A stretch of 64,000 bases of DNA. It comes from Bidens hawaiensis (lineage: Eukaryota; Streptophyta; Magnoliopsida; Asterales; Asteraceae). The position numbers and the translations under genes were made by a program. Position 1 is the first letter of the stretch. Every line of letters begins with the position of its first letter. The stretch lies in NCBI GenBank assembly GCA_021521415.1, contig JAIQDT010005783.1, positions 62,001 to 126,000 on the forward strand, written 5' to 3'. Below are positions 1 to 11,088 of this stretch, in pieces. A model generated the notes under the pieces. It was not told the DNA's origin, ran no database searches, and worked only from the letters and a program-made list of their open reading frames with translations.

Positions 1-548
1 GTGAATGAATACCTCATACCATTTGACAAGGTATTTATAGCCGAAGGATGATGGAAGATGATTGGGGCAGATGTCCTCTTCTAGAAGATCTTTGATAACC
101 GCCTGGACACGTGTCTTCTTGTGATAGGTTGGGCTATACGTCCCATGTGCATGGGTATAACAACCTGGACACGTGTCACCAGCTGATAGCATGGATCGCG
201 CCCTGACCATGTGCACGGTTATAACAACCTGGCCAGGTGTCCTTTGTTCATTGGTTAGTATGTCACGTATTCCCCAAGTAAGAATCATGAGCCTTCTTCT
301 AGATAGTACTTGAATGGTGACAGCTGTCCCGCAGGCACTGTCCTCCAGTTGTTATGCGGACAGATGTCTTGTCCTGCAGATGACTTCTGAGGATGCCCGG
401 ATGCTTCCGCGTGTGTTATGAGGATGTTCCTCCTCTATCGTGATATGCGGGTGGCCCATGTGCCCGCGGGTGGCTTATAAGAGGATTCTCTGTGACCCGC
501 GGGTGGTACTTAAGGGTATTTGGGTCTTTTTGGTACCTTACCTCTACA
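1..548 (-). repeat. 3' LTR of the Tat element (partial)
   Basis: It matches 13210-13758 throughout, and window base 1 corresponds to 13210. On the minus strand the LTR starts TGTAGAGGTAAGG at 548. Three related segments containing CCTGGACACGTGTC or a variant lie at about 102-118, 164-180 and 226-242. They sit just upstream (minus sense) of a TATAAATA box at 39-32. About 266 bp of this LTR should lie beyond the left window edge. Confidence 0.92.
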
Positions 549-560
549 TGTCCCCCCAGT
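549..560 (-). other. Polypurine tract of the Tat element
   Basis: Read on the minus strand, ACTGGGGGGACA lies directly before the TGTAGAGG start of the 3' LTR. This is the expected place and composition for a plus-strand priming polypurine tract. Confidence 0.75.
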
Positions 561-866
561 CCAGCGTTTCTTCCGTGTGAAGTCTTTATGCGGGTGAAAT
601 TCTTGACTTAATGTGTGCTGGGGATTTTTGTTGTTCGGAAGTTGGGTAAAAAATATCTTCTGTTGGTATAGATAATCATGAAAAAGGACAAGTTGACCAC
701 TCGCAAGCGCTGTGAACAGGTGATGGAACGTTTTTGCCGGCTGTCACTGTACCCGACTGTACAACTTTTTCTCTTTTTCGAATTTCCCGCATGACGTGGC
801 AATCACTCATTGGGTGATGAACTTCTCTCTCCACTGTTCATATCCCATCTCATTAATTACGATGGG

Positions 867-874
867 TATAAATA
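867..874 (+). promoter_or_regulatory. TATA box of antisense gene A
   Basis: TATAAATA lies 113 bp before the ATG at 987. The surrounding 720-870 segment is homologous to 4080-4225 in front of gene B, sharing the GAATTTCCCGC block, the CATTAATT block and the GATGRGTATAAATA core. The duplication therefore included the promoter. Confidence 0.65.
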
Positions 875-986
875 GGGAGAAACTCCTTCTTTTTGAAGTT
901 TTATCGCTCTTTTCTTCTTATTATCTTCTTAATTTCCTCTGAACTTTTCATATATCTTTTTTCTACCTTACCCAATTCTCTTTGCA

Positions 987-3900
987 ATGTCGAACGTTCA
1001 AACTGAAGTTGACGACATAGAAGTGGCATGGGACTACTCAGAGTATGAAAAATTACTGGAAATGTATGGTATTCCACCCGAGTGGGAACCAGAGTTTCCT
1101 TCTATCGGTTCTATAGCCAGTTTCCCACCGCCTGGAAAAATGGCTTGTATGCCAATTATTTCGTTCATGGGAATTTTCGTCTTCCCATAACAAAATTTCT
1201 CGAGAGAATTTTGACTGCTTATGGTATACATTTATCACAACTGCATCCACGTGCTATGATGCGAATACGACACTACGAATTTGTATGTATAGCACGCGAC
1301 ATAATACCCCGTATTGACCGATTTCCGGTTTTTTATCGCCTTGGGCAATGGTTGGTATACTTGTCAAGGGTTTTCTGACCGGAGCCTCGGGTATGAAGTT
1401 GAGAAGTTATCTGCAGATTGGCACAACAAGTTTTTTTGGATATCTGAATATGTGGTGCCTCTGGCCATGGTTCGCCGTCCGGTGAATTCTGCCCTTCCGG
1501 ACGTTGTCACGGCTACCCATGAGGGGCAAGAATGGTATCGTGTTCTTACCATGGAGCCCTCACCCATGCGTGCCTTACCAGAAGAAGCTTTAGTGTGGGC
1601 AGGCATAAGTCGTTTGTGGCCGACGGAGTTCATGGAACCTATTTTTGCGGATCTGAATGAGCGTAAGTTTTTTCTTTATGGCCTCTTCTCTTCCTTGAAT
1701 ATTTTTATGACTAAGGTTTCATCTCTTTCAGGTCGAAGTTCCATGTTCAATGCGCTTTTTGAAAACAGGGGTTGTGTCCGTAAGAGTATTCGCGAGGCGG
1801 GGGACCAACCTATTCTTGAGAAAACCAAATCTCGATTTTTGTTTCCGAAGAAGGTCCGAGCTGAACCTGTAACTTCGAATGCCACCTTTGAAACAGGTGC
1901 GTATGTTCTAAACCCTTCTCCCCTTACTGCCATTACTTCCGACGGAACGATTGCCATCTTATCATCAAGTGATGATGACGGAGATGCCTCTCTGTTTTCT
2001 ACTTCGGAGGAAGAGGGAGACTCTGATGGAGGTGCTTCTGAATTTTCCTCTGTCTCATCTTTATTGGCAGAATTGGAGAAAAAGAGAGCTTTCTTAGCCT
2101 CTCAGACAGGGCAAACAGGTGTAAAGGCTGCGGACACTAAGGCGGGACCATCAAAGAAAAAACGGAAAATTCACCGTCCCAAGAAGCCGCAGTATAGCCT
2201 TGATGACCGCATTGATACTGTTGAAGGTATATGTCAACCTTTAAATACTGTACTCTTTTATGAGTGTTTGGCTAAGTATAACTTTGTTATGTAGATCCGT
2301 TGATTTTCAGTGAGGATATATCAGAGAAGCCGTCTACTCCGACTCCACATACTGAAAAGCCATCATCCCCTTTTTCAAGGGGAGAGGCGGAGGATAAACC
2401 ATCTACTCCGCCCGATGTTTCTAGTGTGGAGGATTGTCCAACCTCCCCTTTGGTTGAGGTTACTGTAGACGAGAGGATGCCGACTCCTCCAATTGATTTT
2501 TCAACGGAAGGTCCTGACAACCAGTCTTGCCGTGATACCCGTTTTGATTATCTGTTTCAGGGTGGGGGTGGTAGTGGTGATCATCCGGACAGTCCTGCTG
2601 TTGAGGAGGAGCATATCCAGACTGACGAGCTTCCACATCGACCTCCTCCACAACAGTCTTCTTCTACCCCGGCTTGTCTTAAACCTTCGGGTTCCCGTTA
2701 TTACGGGGATACAGGCTTGGGGGACAAACATGAGCTATTTGTTCCTCCATGGGACATTACTTACGGATCCCGGTTCTCTCATCCTAGGACCTGTATGGAC
2801 TTTGTTGAGCATTATACGCCTCCTGCCGAGATGACGTATCAACGTGACCTTTCCCGCCATGACCTTCATACCAACGTGGCTTACCACCTGGCCAATGCCT
2901 TAGCTAGTAGCCAAGAAGTTCTGAGTGAATGACGTACCTTAGGCGGGAAAGTGGGAGAGGCTCGGCGGGCCGCTGAGGCTGCCAAGAAAGAGGCTGAGGA
3001 GCATCGTGTTGCTATTCAAACTGCTAAGTGGAGGCAAGCTGACGCGGAGAATGCCCTCAAAAGCGATCAGGATCGTAATGTTGAGGCTGCTCGCCGATGG
3101 AAGGAGGCTTGTGAGAAGCAAAATTCTGTGCTTGAAGCTGCTCGAGCTAAGGCTCAGAGGGAAAGAGACGAGTTCACTCGTGCTCAGGAGGCTAACTCTT
3201 CATTAGAGAATCAAGTAGCCCTTCAAGGTGCACGGATTCACGATCTTGAAGCGGAGCAGAAGTTGCAGAAGGAGCAGGCCGGACTTAAGGATCAAAGTGC
3301 GACTGAAATTCAGGCTGCCTATGACTCTCTCCTTCAAGCTCATGAGGAAGCTGCTGCGGAAGCCAAGGAGTTCCGAGCGTGGACGGAACGTGCGGAACAA
3401 GATCGTCAATGGTTCCTTACTTGGGGAATTGACGCTGTAAGTTATGCTTAATCACTTGGTGTTTTTCTCTCATTATTTGATACTGGGAACTCATGTTTTT
3501 GCTTCAACAGGTTGTCCGCCATATCAAAGGAAGTAAAGAGCTAAATGACAGTTTTGCCAATGTGATGGCTGCTTCATCCTCACTTGGGCGTGTTACGAGT
3601 TTCCATGAGGGAGTGAACTACACGGGAGGTAACCGCACATTTAAAAATCATCCGCTCTATGGCATAAACGTCAAACAAGATCGTGTCAACCGGGTTAAAG
3701 AACATGACGCTTTAGTCTTCCCTCTACAAGATGTGCTTCCAGAATTTGCTTCCGCATATGACGGCGTACAACTTTTGAAGACTTATCTTGGGGAAGACTC
3801 TGAGGATGACTCTTCGGAAGACACGTCGTTGAAGGCTCCGGAAGGCCCGTCGGCTTCAAACCCTTGGGATAAGCTTGGATGTTTTGTATCTTGTAATTTT

Positions 3901-4083
3901 TTTCTTTTTCTTTTTGTAATTACTTTTTGGATAATTAATGAGGAAGGTTTCTTTTGTCTTTTGTGTATATTATACTCTTTTGATGGAAATATCTTTGAAA
4001 GATATTCTGAAATTTACAACTTTTTCGCAATATTTGAAAGTTTAGATAACTATGTTGACGTGGTGGAGAGAGAAGCCCGTTGA
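987..4083 (+). pseudogene. Antisense gene A of the Tat element (putative gypsy-type transposon domain protein)
   Basis: The gene lies between pol and the 3' LTR, on the strand opposite pol. Its N-terminus resembles the plant 'putative gypsy type transposon' domain: an EW.LE/EPEFP.SGSIA.PPP segment, then NFRLPITKF and MRIRHYEF. The domain is split over three frames, with breaks near 1145 and 1345. Reading then continues through WISEYVVPL, a likely intron at about 1663-1732 (donor GTAAGT, acceptor TTTCAG), an acidic Ser-rich stretch, and a Pro/Ser-rich stretch (2300-2929). A TGA at 2930 precedes an Ala/Glu-rich coiled coil (2951-3437). A second likely intron (about 3438-3510) leads to the last exon from 3511. 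The frame stays open to 4083, but 3870-3960 resembles the 3' untranslated region of gene B, so the original stop was probably near 3870. Function is unknown. The parallel with gene B supports a once-functional gene that has decayed. Confidence 0.72.
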
Positions 4084-4223
4084 GGACAACTGATAAGACG
4101 TGTGTGACGCCTTTGACAGCCTGTTTTCATTATCTTGAATTTCCCGCCTAACGTGTCAGCTATCTGGCGGTCCGCGGTTTCTCTCTCCTCTGTCACTTTA
4201 TGGATTGCATTAATTGCGATGAG

Positions 4224-4231
4224 TATAAATA
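4224..4231 (+). promoter_or_regulatory. TATA box of antisense gene B
   Basis: TATAAATA lies 125 bp before the ATG at 4356. The upstream sequence is recognisably related to the promoter of gene A (TATA at 867), with the same order of conserved blocks and similar spacing to the start codon. Confidence 0.65.
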
Positions 4232-4355
4232 TAACCCTTGTGACTTCCACTTAATCTTTATCACTTTTAGATTTTTTTCAAACGCTCGAGATTTTTCAAC
4301 CTTCTCTTAGATTTCTTCCCTTTTTCTGTGATTTCTTCATCTTCCTGTTATTCCG

Positions 4356-6992
4356 ATGGCTAAAGAAAAGAAGAGTAACCCTACTATCAACGAGGTTGCC
4401 GTTTGTCTTAAAGAAGAAGACTATAATGATGTTGTCAATGTTTATGGATTGACGACGGAGTGGGAACTAGAACTTCCTGCTAGTGGTTCTATTGCTACTA
4501 GTCCGCCTCCAAAGAAAATAGCTGTATACATAGACCACTTTACAACGGGGAACTTCCGGATTCCGATTACCAAATTTGTCCAATCGGTCTTAACAACTTA
4601 TAGGATTCATCTTTCCCAGATCCATCCCTTTGGGATGTTGAGGATTCGACACTTCGAATTTTGTAGCCAGACCCACAACCTTGAACCAACTGTTGGCATG
4701 TTCGCCATTTTTTACAAGATGACCTTCCGTGACGGATGGTACAGCTTCGCGACTGTGGAGAAGAGGGTTATAGGCACGGAATGGCTCCGTAGCCTCCATG
4801 GCTGGAAACCTAAATTTTTCTGGATCTGAGAGGATGTTATTCCTTTCGTGATGCATAAACGGAAGGCGAAAGAGGCTATGCCAGTGGTTGTGGCCTCCGC
4901 CCATGAAGATCAGGCATGGTATCAAACGTTGATCTCCACACCGACTCCCATGCGCCCAATCCACGAAGGGGCAATGGTGAGTGCGAGGATGAGCCGATTG
5001 TGGCCATTTCCAACTCTGGAACCGTACTACAAAGAGACCGACAAGAGTAAGTTTGTTGTTATCCTTGTTTTGTCATTAAGAATTTTTTAACTTGTTTTCT
5101 TACTTTTTGCAGGTGAAGGTTCCGCCTTTAGCACTTTGTTGGATCGCAAGGGGGGAATCATGGTGTGCCGCCCAATCGATAAAAGGGATGCGTCCTTTCT
5201 TGAGCGCACCCATTCTAATTTCGTGTTTCCCACAGCTTTCCGCCCGGAACCCAAAGTTTCCAAGGCGATGTATGCCAAAGGTGAGGAGTATGATAAAGAA
5301 TGCATCCAGAAAGGTGAGGGCACTTTGACCCAAACCTGTGACTGCTATTAGTTCTAGCGGAGTGATTGTGCTCTTCTCGTCTAGCTAGGAGTCGTCACTT
5401 TCTGGAGAAATATGTTCGATTGATGTTAACAAAATTATGGGCTCAACTGCAGATCTCACCCGTCAACGAGCCGCGAATATTCAATCAACGGGCCAAGATG
5501 ACGCTGCCGCCACTGCGGAAGTTGAGGGTCCAGGACCCGATGATGTTACTGCTGAAGGCCAACGTCTGGTCGTTGACGCGGGCGTTTCCAAGGCGGCGGG
5601 TAAGCGTAAGGTTAATCCTGTGAAGATTGCCTTAAAGAAGAAAAAATCCAAGAAAACAACTTCTTCCGCCTTGGAAGCTCGTTTGGAACAGCTTGATGCA
5701 TATGACCCTTCGCTGGGTATGTAAAGTTTACTTTATTTTTTTATCTGTTTTGAATTGGAATGTTTCTAACCCATTGTTAATGCTTTTTCAGTGAACCTGG
5801 ATAGCCTTTTGGAGGGTATTTCTGGTTTGAAGGATTCACCCGTCCGTCCGCCACCACCGTCACCTAACACTGTTGAGAATCCGGTTGTTGTGGCGGACGA
5901 CTCCCCACTGAAGAAGAAGGAGGCCAACACCACCGTTCATGCTAAGGTGTCACCTTCTCATAATGTATATCACTTAGAGATCAAGGGGGTGTCAACAGTG
6001 GGGAGTCGACATTCCATGGAGGAAGACCCCACCCCGCATCAACCTAACTGGTCCTTACTTCGGGATTCGACATTCCGTGACGTGGACACATGTTTTGAAT
6101 TCCTAATGGGGTGTCTTCCGCACGGTGAATAAGAGAGACGTCGTCTTAGTATTCGCCAAGAATTGCTAAATTCCCATTCTTATTATTTGGCGAATACTAT
6201 TTCCACTACCCATGAAATAACCAGGGATTGGCTGGCGATGAATGAACAATGGGATGAACTGGCGGCCTCTGCTTCCGATGCTAAAGATGAAGCCCTTAAG
6301 GCTATCAACAAAGCTAGGGAGACCAGCCAGGCCCTAGAAGCGGAAAAGGCTGCTCGGTCTGCCGCCGAGGAAGCCAGTGTCGCTCTTCAAAATCAATTGG
6401 ATGAACATGCCAAATTACTGGAGGCCTTTCAAGCCGAGTCGGTGGCCAAGGACAAGCGCTTGACCGATCTTAATGCCAGAAACCGTGATCAAGCCTTGGA
6501 GTGCGCCAAACACAAAATGGAGCTTATTCAGGCTAAGGCAGACCAAAAATGGTTATAGGCGGAAGCTATTCTCAAGGTATGTGCCTTATTCTCATCATAA
6601 GTGTATCAAGTTTTTTTAGAGTTACTTATGTGTAACAGTTCTATCAGGTCATTGCCAATGTTCGGGCTAGTGATGAACTTGGGAATTGTGTTGCTATCAT
6701 CCTTAAAGCTTCGAAGTAGGCCGGTCGCCAACAGGGTTTTCAAGAAGGTTATCAGTTTGGCTCAACCTCTAGGCTTCCTGAGGAGTATGTTTTGGCTGGC
6801 TAAGATAATGTTGCCATCCTTAAATAGAAATCAAAGGACTTTGATTCGTTGAAATTTTCTTTGACGGAGCAAATATCTGAGCTTGCTGACGAGGAAGACA
6901 GTATCCAGCAGCTAAAGGCGCTTCTTGAGCTTGATGGAGAAGAAGAAGAAGAAGAAGAGGAAGATGCGGAAGGTGAAGATGCCGCGCCATAA
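4356..6992 (+). pseudogene. Antisense gene B of the Tat element (paralogue of gene A)
   Basis: The first ORF (4356-4829, 157 codons) carries the domain seen broken in gene A, here in one frame: TEWELELPASGSIA, NFRIPITKF, GMLRIRHFEF and KPKFFWI. A TGA at 4827 interrupts the equivalent of gene A's WISEYVVPL. Reading then resumes with EDQAWYQTL and MSRLWP. A likely intron follows at about 5046-5112 (GTAAGT to TTGCAG). Later parts hold a Lys-rich basic stretch (5590-5660), another intron (about 5719-5790), a Pro-rich stretch, a stop at 6130 and an Ala/Glu-rich coiled coil (6163-6558). Further frame breaks follow. The end is an acidic tail of Glu repeats and GEDAAP with TAA at 6990. A polyadenylation-type AATAAA follows at 7052. 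Domain order matches gene A, so the two arose by tandem duplication inside the element. Function is unknown. Confidence 0.72.
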
Positions 6993-7051
6993 ATAGATTT
7001 TCCCCTTTTTTTTAACTAGGCTTCTCCATATTTGTAATCCCTTTTTGTATG

Positions 7052-7057
7052 AATAAA
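7052..7057 (+). terminator. Candidate polyadenylation signal of antisense gene B
   Basis: AATAAA lies 60 bp after the TAA of gene B, within a T-rich stretch (TTTGTAATCCC...TTTGTATG) typical of plant 3' ends. Gene A has a related but altered sequence near 3890-3950. This signal and the minus-strand pol end at 7356 are only about 300 bp apart, so the two transcripts would converge. Confidence 0.5.
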
Positions 7058-7355
7058 GAAGGCTTTCTTATTGCATCCGGCACACTTTGTTTATATATAT
7101 ATTTTTTATAATATAAGTGTTTTCAGAGGGTCTTCTTTGTGTACAAATAAAGGATTATGTAATAATACAAGTCTCAAACGACTGGAAAGAAAATTTTCAT
7201 AACTGAGGCATAAGCCGAATTAAAAGAAACGAAATTACAAAGGTTTTTAACATCTAGGTACGCACGCAGGCCAAAAGAAAAACGACTAAATGTAGCACTT
7301 TTTTAGTTGGGCCCCATTCCAAGTTCTAGGGATCTCCGTCCCATCTAACTTCCCT

Positions 7356-9068
7356 CTAACTTGTAGGCACCCTTAGATAAAACTTTCTGAATTTTATAAG
7401 GTCCTTCCCAAGTTGGGGCCAACTTGCCCGGGGGCTCTTGCCCTGAGGCTTCGTTGTTGCGGAAGACATAGTCTCCCGATCGAATTCACATCTTTGAACC
7501 CGTGAGTCATAATATTTTTGCAACTGTCGTTTGTAATTATGCTCACGGATCGATGCCATTTCTCTCCTTTCTTCGAGGAGGTCGAGGTTCATCCGGAGTT
7601 CATGATCATTATCCTCAATCATAAGAACTCTGGCGGATGGGATACCAATCTCGGCGGGAATCATGGCTTCTGTGTCGTATGTTAAACTGAAGGGGGTTTC
7701 GGAATTACTGGAATTCCTTTGAGTGCGGAAGGCCCATAGTACATGGGGCAATTCGTCCACCCATCCCGTTCGTTTCGTTCCCAATCTCATTTTGATTCCT
7801 TTTTTGATTGTCCGATTGGTTCTCTCGACTTGACCATTCGCTTGCGGGTGGGCTACGGAAGTGAAGATTTGAGAAATGTGCAACTCTTTTAACCATTCTT
7901 GCAACCCACTGTCCGTGAATTGTGCCCCGTTGTCATTAACGAGCTCTAGAGGGAGGCCAAAACGGCATATGATGAATTCCCACAAGAATTTTTTAACACT
8001 TGCTGCTGTTATAGAAGCAACTGGTTTGGCCTCCACCCATTTTGTAAAGTAGTCAATGGCTACTATCAGGAATTTGACGCGTCCGGTGGCTTCAGGGAAA
8101 GGTCCCATTATGTCAACTGCCCATTTCTGGAACTGCCAAGCTAAAGTGACTGAGACTAACTCGTTCTTTGGTCGAAGCGTGTTAGGAGCATGGCGTTGAC
8201 ATGAATCACACTTCCTGATTTCACGCACAACATCCATATGCATCCCCGGCCAGTAATATCCAGCGTTCATTACCTTTGCTACGTCCATCCGCGGACCCGC
8301 GTAAAGACCACAAATTCCTTCATTAACCTCTCTCATTAAATAATTCGCGCCCTCGGCATCTACACATCGGAGTAGTGGGCCAAGGAAGGAACGTCGGTAT
8401 AAAATACCGTCAAGTATCTGGTAGTTCAAGGCTTTGTGCTTTATCTTCCGGGCCGCTGCTTTTCCTTCCGGAAGTGCTCCGGATGACAAGTATGCTACAA
8501 TGGGTGTCATCCAGGATTCTACTCCCGTTTGGATCACTAAAACCTGATGTTGCGGAACAGACGGGCGATCTAATACTTCGATGCGGATGTCTTTGGCAAA
8601 ATGTTCGAAGTTCGTTGAGGCCAATTTACTGAGAGCGTCAGCTGATTTGTTTTCACTTCTCTTTATATGAATGACTTTGCAAGAAGAGAACTCGAGCATC
8701 AAATCTTTCGCCTGTGATACATTCTTTGCTTCATATGTGTCATTGATCTGTCCCGCAATCAACATGGAATCCACTCGGGCTTCTAAATGCTTAACCCCAA
8801 GCTTTTTGGCTATCCGTAAGCCTGCCAAGAAAGCTTCATACTCTGCCTCGTTGTTGGTACTTTTGAAATCCAGCTTTATGGCATATGTAAACTCATGGCC
8901 TTCGGGGTTGACTAGCCTGAGGCCTGCCCCACATCCCTCACTGCTTGAAGCTCCATCCGTGAATAAAGACCAAATCTGTCCCAATTCCGGAGGTGCTTGG
9001 GGTTGTTGCTCGATTAAACATTCTTTTTCTTTGTGATGCGGAACTTCTGTCACGAAGTCCGCCAACAC
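7356..9068 (-). pseudogene. Tat element pol: archaeal-type RNase H and integrase
   Basis: A 570-codon ORF contains two enzymes. Residues about 30-155 are an RNase H of the extra, archaeal-like kind carried by Tat elements (LFTDGASS near the start, NNEAEYEA, and RSENKSADALSK at the end). Residues about 245-520 are integrase. Its zinc-binding part keeps CDSCQRH, but the expected His pair is altered (VNEGICGLYAG). The catalytic core keeps D (AVDIMGP), D (LVNDNGAQF) and E (GQVERTNRT). The protein would copy-process and insert the element's DNA in virus-like particles and the nucleus. It is cut from the upstream RT by stops near 9330 and 9140. The C-terminus after about residue 530 looks out of frame. 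This is the best preserved part of the element. Confidence 0.88.
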
Positions 9069-9079
9069 CTGCCCTTTGA

Positions 9080-10224
9080 TTGTTGGTCTAGGTTTGTACT
9101 CTATTGCATGTTCACCTAGCTCGTTGGCCCATTTGGCCAGTCACCCAGATAATTCAGGCTTACTGAGAACGTTTTTGAGTTTGTATCCGTTTAAAACATT
9201 GATGGGGTGCCCTTGAAAGTACCTGCGGAGGAGTCGGGCAGCATATACCAGTGCCAAAACAAGTTTTTCAAGCATGGAGTACCTTGTTTCCGGGTCCGAT
9301 AGTGTTCTGCTGACTTAGTAGATTGGTGTTTAAATATTCTTTCGATCTGTTAGAAGGACGGCCCCGATGGCGATGTCTGAAACTGATAGGTATAACGTTA
9401 AAGGTTCCTCCGCAAAAGGTGTTGTTAACGTGGGCAGCTCCATCAAACATTTTTTAACCTCCACAAAAGCTTGTTCTGCTTCCGCAGTCCAATTGAAATG
9501 TGCTTTTTTAAGGCAATTTCTTAGTGTTGAAATAAATGGGTGAGATTTGGCTGCATGGTTTGCCAAGAATCGATTCAAAGCAACCAAACGCCCATTGAGT
9601 GTCTGTATTTCTTTGAGGGAGGACGGGGAAGGCATGCGGGCTATAGCTTGAACTTTATCTGGATTAGCTTTGAAGCCCGCATCCGTGACAATCACTCCCA
9701 AAAAACTTTCCTTCTTCCATTCCGAATGAGCACTTGGCCGGATTCAACTTCATGTTAATACTTTTTAATGTTTCAAAATTCTCTTCAATATCCCTCAACA
9801 TCTGATCTTCCTCAACACATTTTATTACGAGATCATCCATATATACCTCTAAATTTCGACCAATTTGACCCTTAAATGCTATGTCCATCAATCGTTGATA
9901 CGTGGCTCCCGCATTTTTCAATCCGAAAGGCATCATTTTGTAACAAAAGGTGCCTTGATCGGTACGAAATGCTGTTTTGTCTTCATCGCCCGCTGCCATG
10001 CGGATATGATGGTAGCCTTTGTAGGCATCCAGGAAGCACTTAAATTTGAATGGTGCTACCGCATCAACCTTGAGGTCTATTTCGGGTAAAGGATAACAAT
10101 CCTTGGGACATGCTTTATTTAGGTCCTTCAAATCAATACACATCCGCCATGCCCCATTGCTTTTGGGGACGATGACTGGGTTGGCGACCCAAGTTTGGTA
10201 ACGGATTAGACGAATGATCCCTGC
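9080..10224 (-). pseudogene. Tat element pol: reverse transcriptase and first RNase H
   Basis: Reverse transcriptase motifs read clearly: RMCIDLKDLNKACPKD, FLDAYKGYHHIRM, KMMPFGLKNAGATYQR and the catalytic VYMDDLVIK. The frame changes near 9690, between FGMEEGKFF and GVIVTDAGF, by what looks like a one-base loss. After the break come NPDKVQAI and the connection/RNase H region (NWTAEAEQAF, LYLSVSDIAIGAVL). Stops near 9330 and 9140 interrupt the ordinary RNase H. The N-terminal end is joined to the protease frame but separated from it by an in-frame TAG at about 10225, where family members have a Lys-type codon (DLLxAGIIR). The polymerase would copy element RNA into DNA. It is inactive here. 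Confidence 0.88.
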
Positions 10225-11079
10225 CTACAAGAGGTCCTGGACTTGTTCATTCATTGCTTTAGTTTGTTCCGGACCCATCTTACGTTGTTTTTGAACAATT
10301 GGCGTAAACAACGGGTTTACCCTTAGTTTGTGTTTCGCAATGTTCCGCGGGACACCCGTCATGTCCGCAGGTTGCCACGCAAAAACATCGATATTTTTCG
10401 ATAATAACTGTTTCAAGAACGTCCGTACTATCTCAGAGATAGCAGGTCCAATTGTTACAGTTTGATCAGGAAACTTTTTGTTCAAAACCCATTTTTCCGG
10501 TTCGGTCCTCAGAGACTGTTTTGGAATCTTGCTAGGTTTTGAGCTCTCGGTTGTGAAGCAGTGCCTGTTAACATGAATTATTGTGATGCCAGTACAAGTT
10601 GGGACTCCCACTGCACCGTGTGCCGTGGACGGATGAGCATTGAAATCACCAATCGCTTCTCGTCCAAGGATGATATCATGTCTTGATGTTGCTGGCAAAA
10701 CCAGAAATTCGACCTTCTCGGTCCTCGAATGAATTCCATCACTCAAAGTGACTGGGAATGAAATTACACCTCGCGGATGCATTATTTCTCCTCCAAATCC
10801 CGACACCGGAGCGTGGATGGGTTTCAATCTTTCTTTATCTTTTTCGTCAAGCTGATCGAAGCATTGTTCATACATGATGTCTGATGTGCTGCCGGTGTCG
10901 AAGAAGACGTAGTGAGAACGATAGTGCCCGAAGAGGGCAGTGATGATTAGGGGATTCTTACTGTTCGGACCCCTTTTAATTCGAGGGAAGATCATTGGCT
11001 CATTCTTCCACTCTTCATTATCAGATTCTTTTCTCTTATTCCTCGTATGGGACTCGCCTTGTATCATATGAACGTTCAA
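10225..11079 (-). pseudogene. Tat element aspartic protease (retropepsin) region
   Basis: A 284-codon ORF holds the retropepsin active site FFDTGSTSDIMY at about residues 59-70, and the second conserved block ILGREAIGDF at about residues 136-145. The C-terminal part leads into RT (ISEIVRTFLKQLLSKNIDVFAWQPADMTG, then HKLRVNP and QVQDLL). Retropepsins cut the Gag-Pol polyprotein. The ORF ends at a TAG that interrupts the normally continuous protease-RT reading frame, so this is a fragment of a larger polyprotein rather than a separate gene. Position directly after gag and before RT is standard for Ty3/gypsy. Confidence 0.88.
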
Positions 11080-11088
11080 ATCTTTAAT

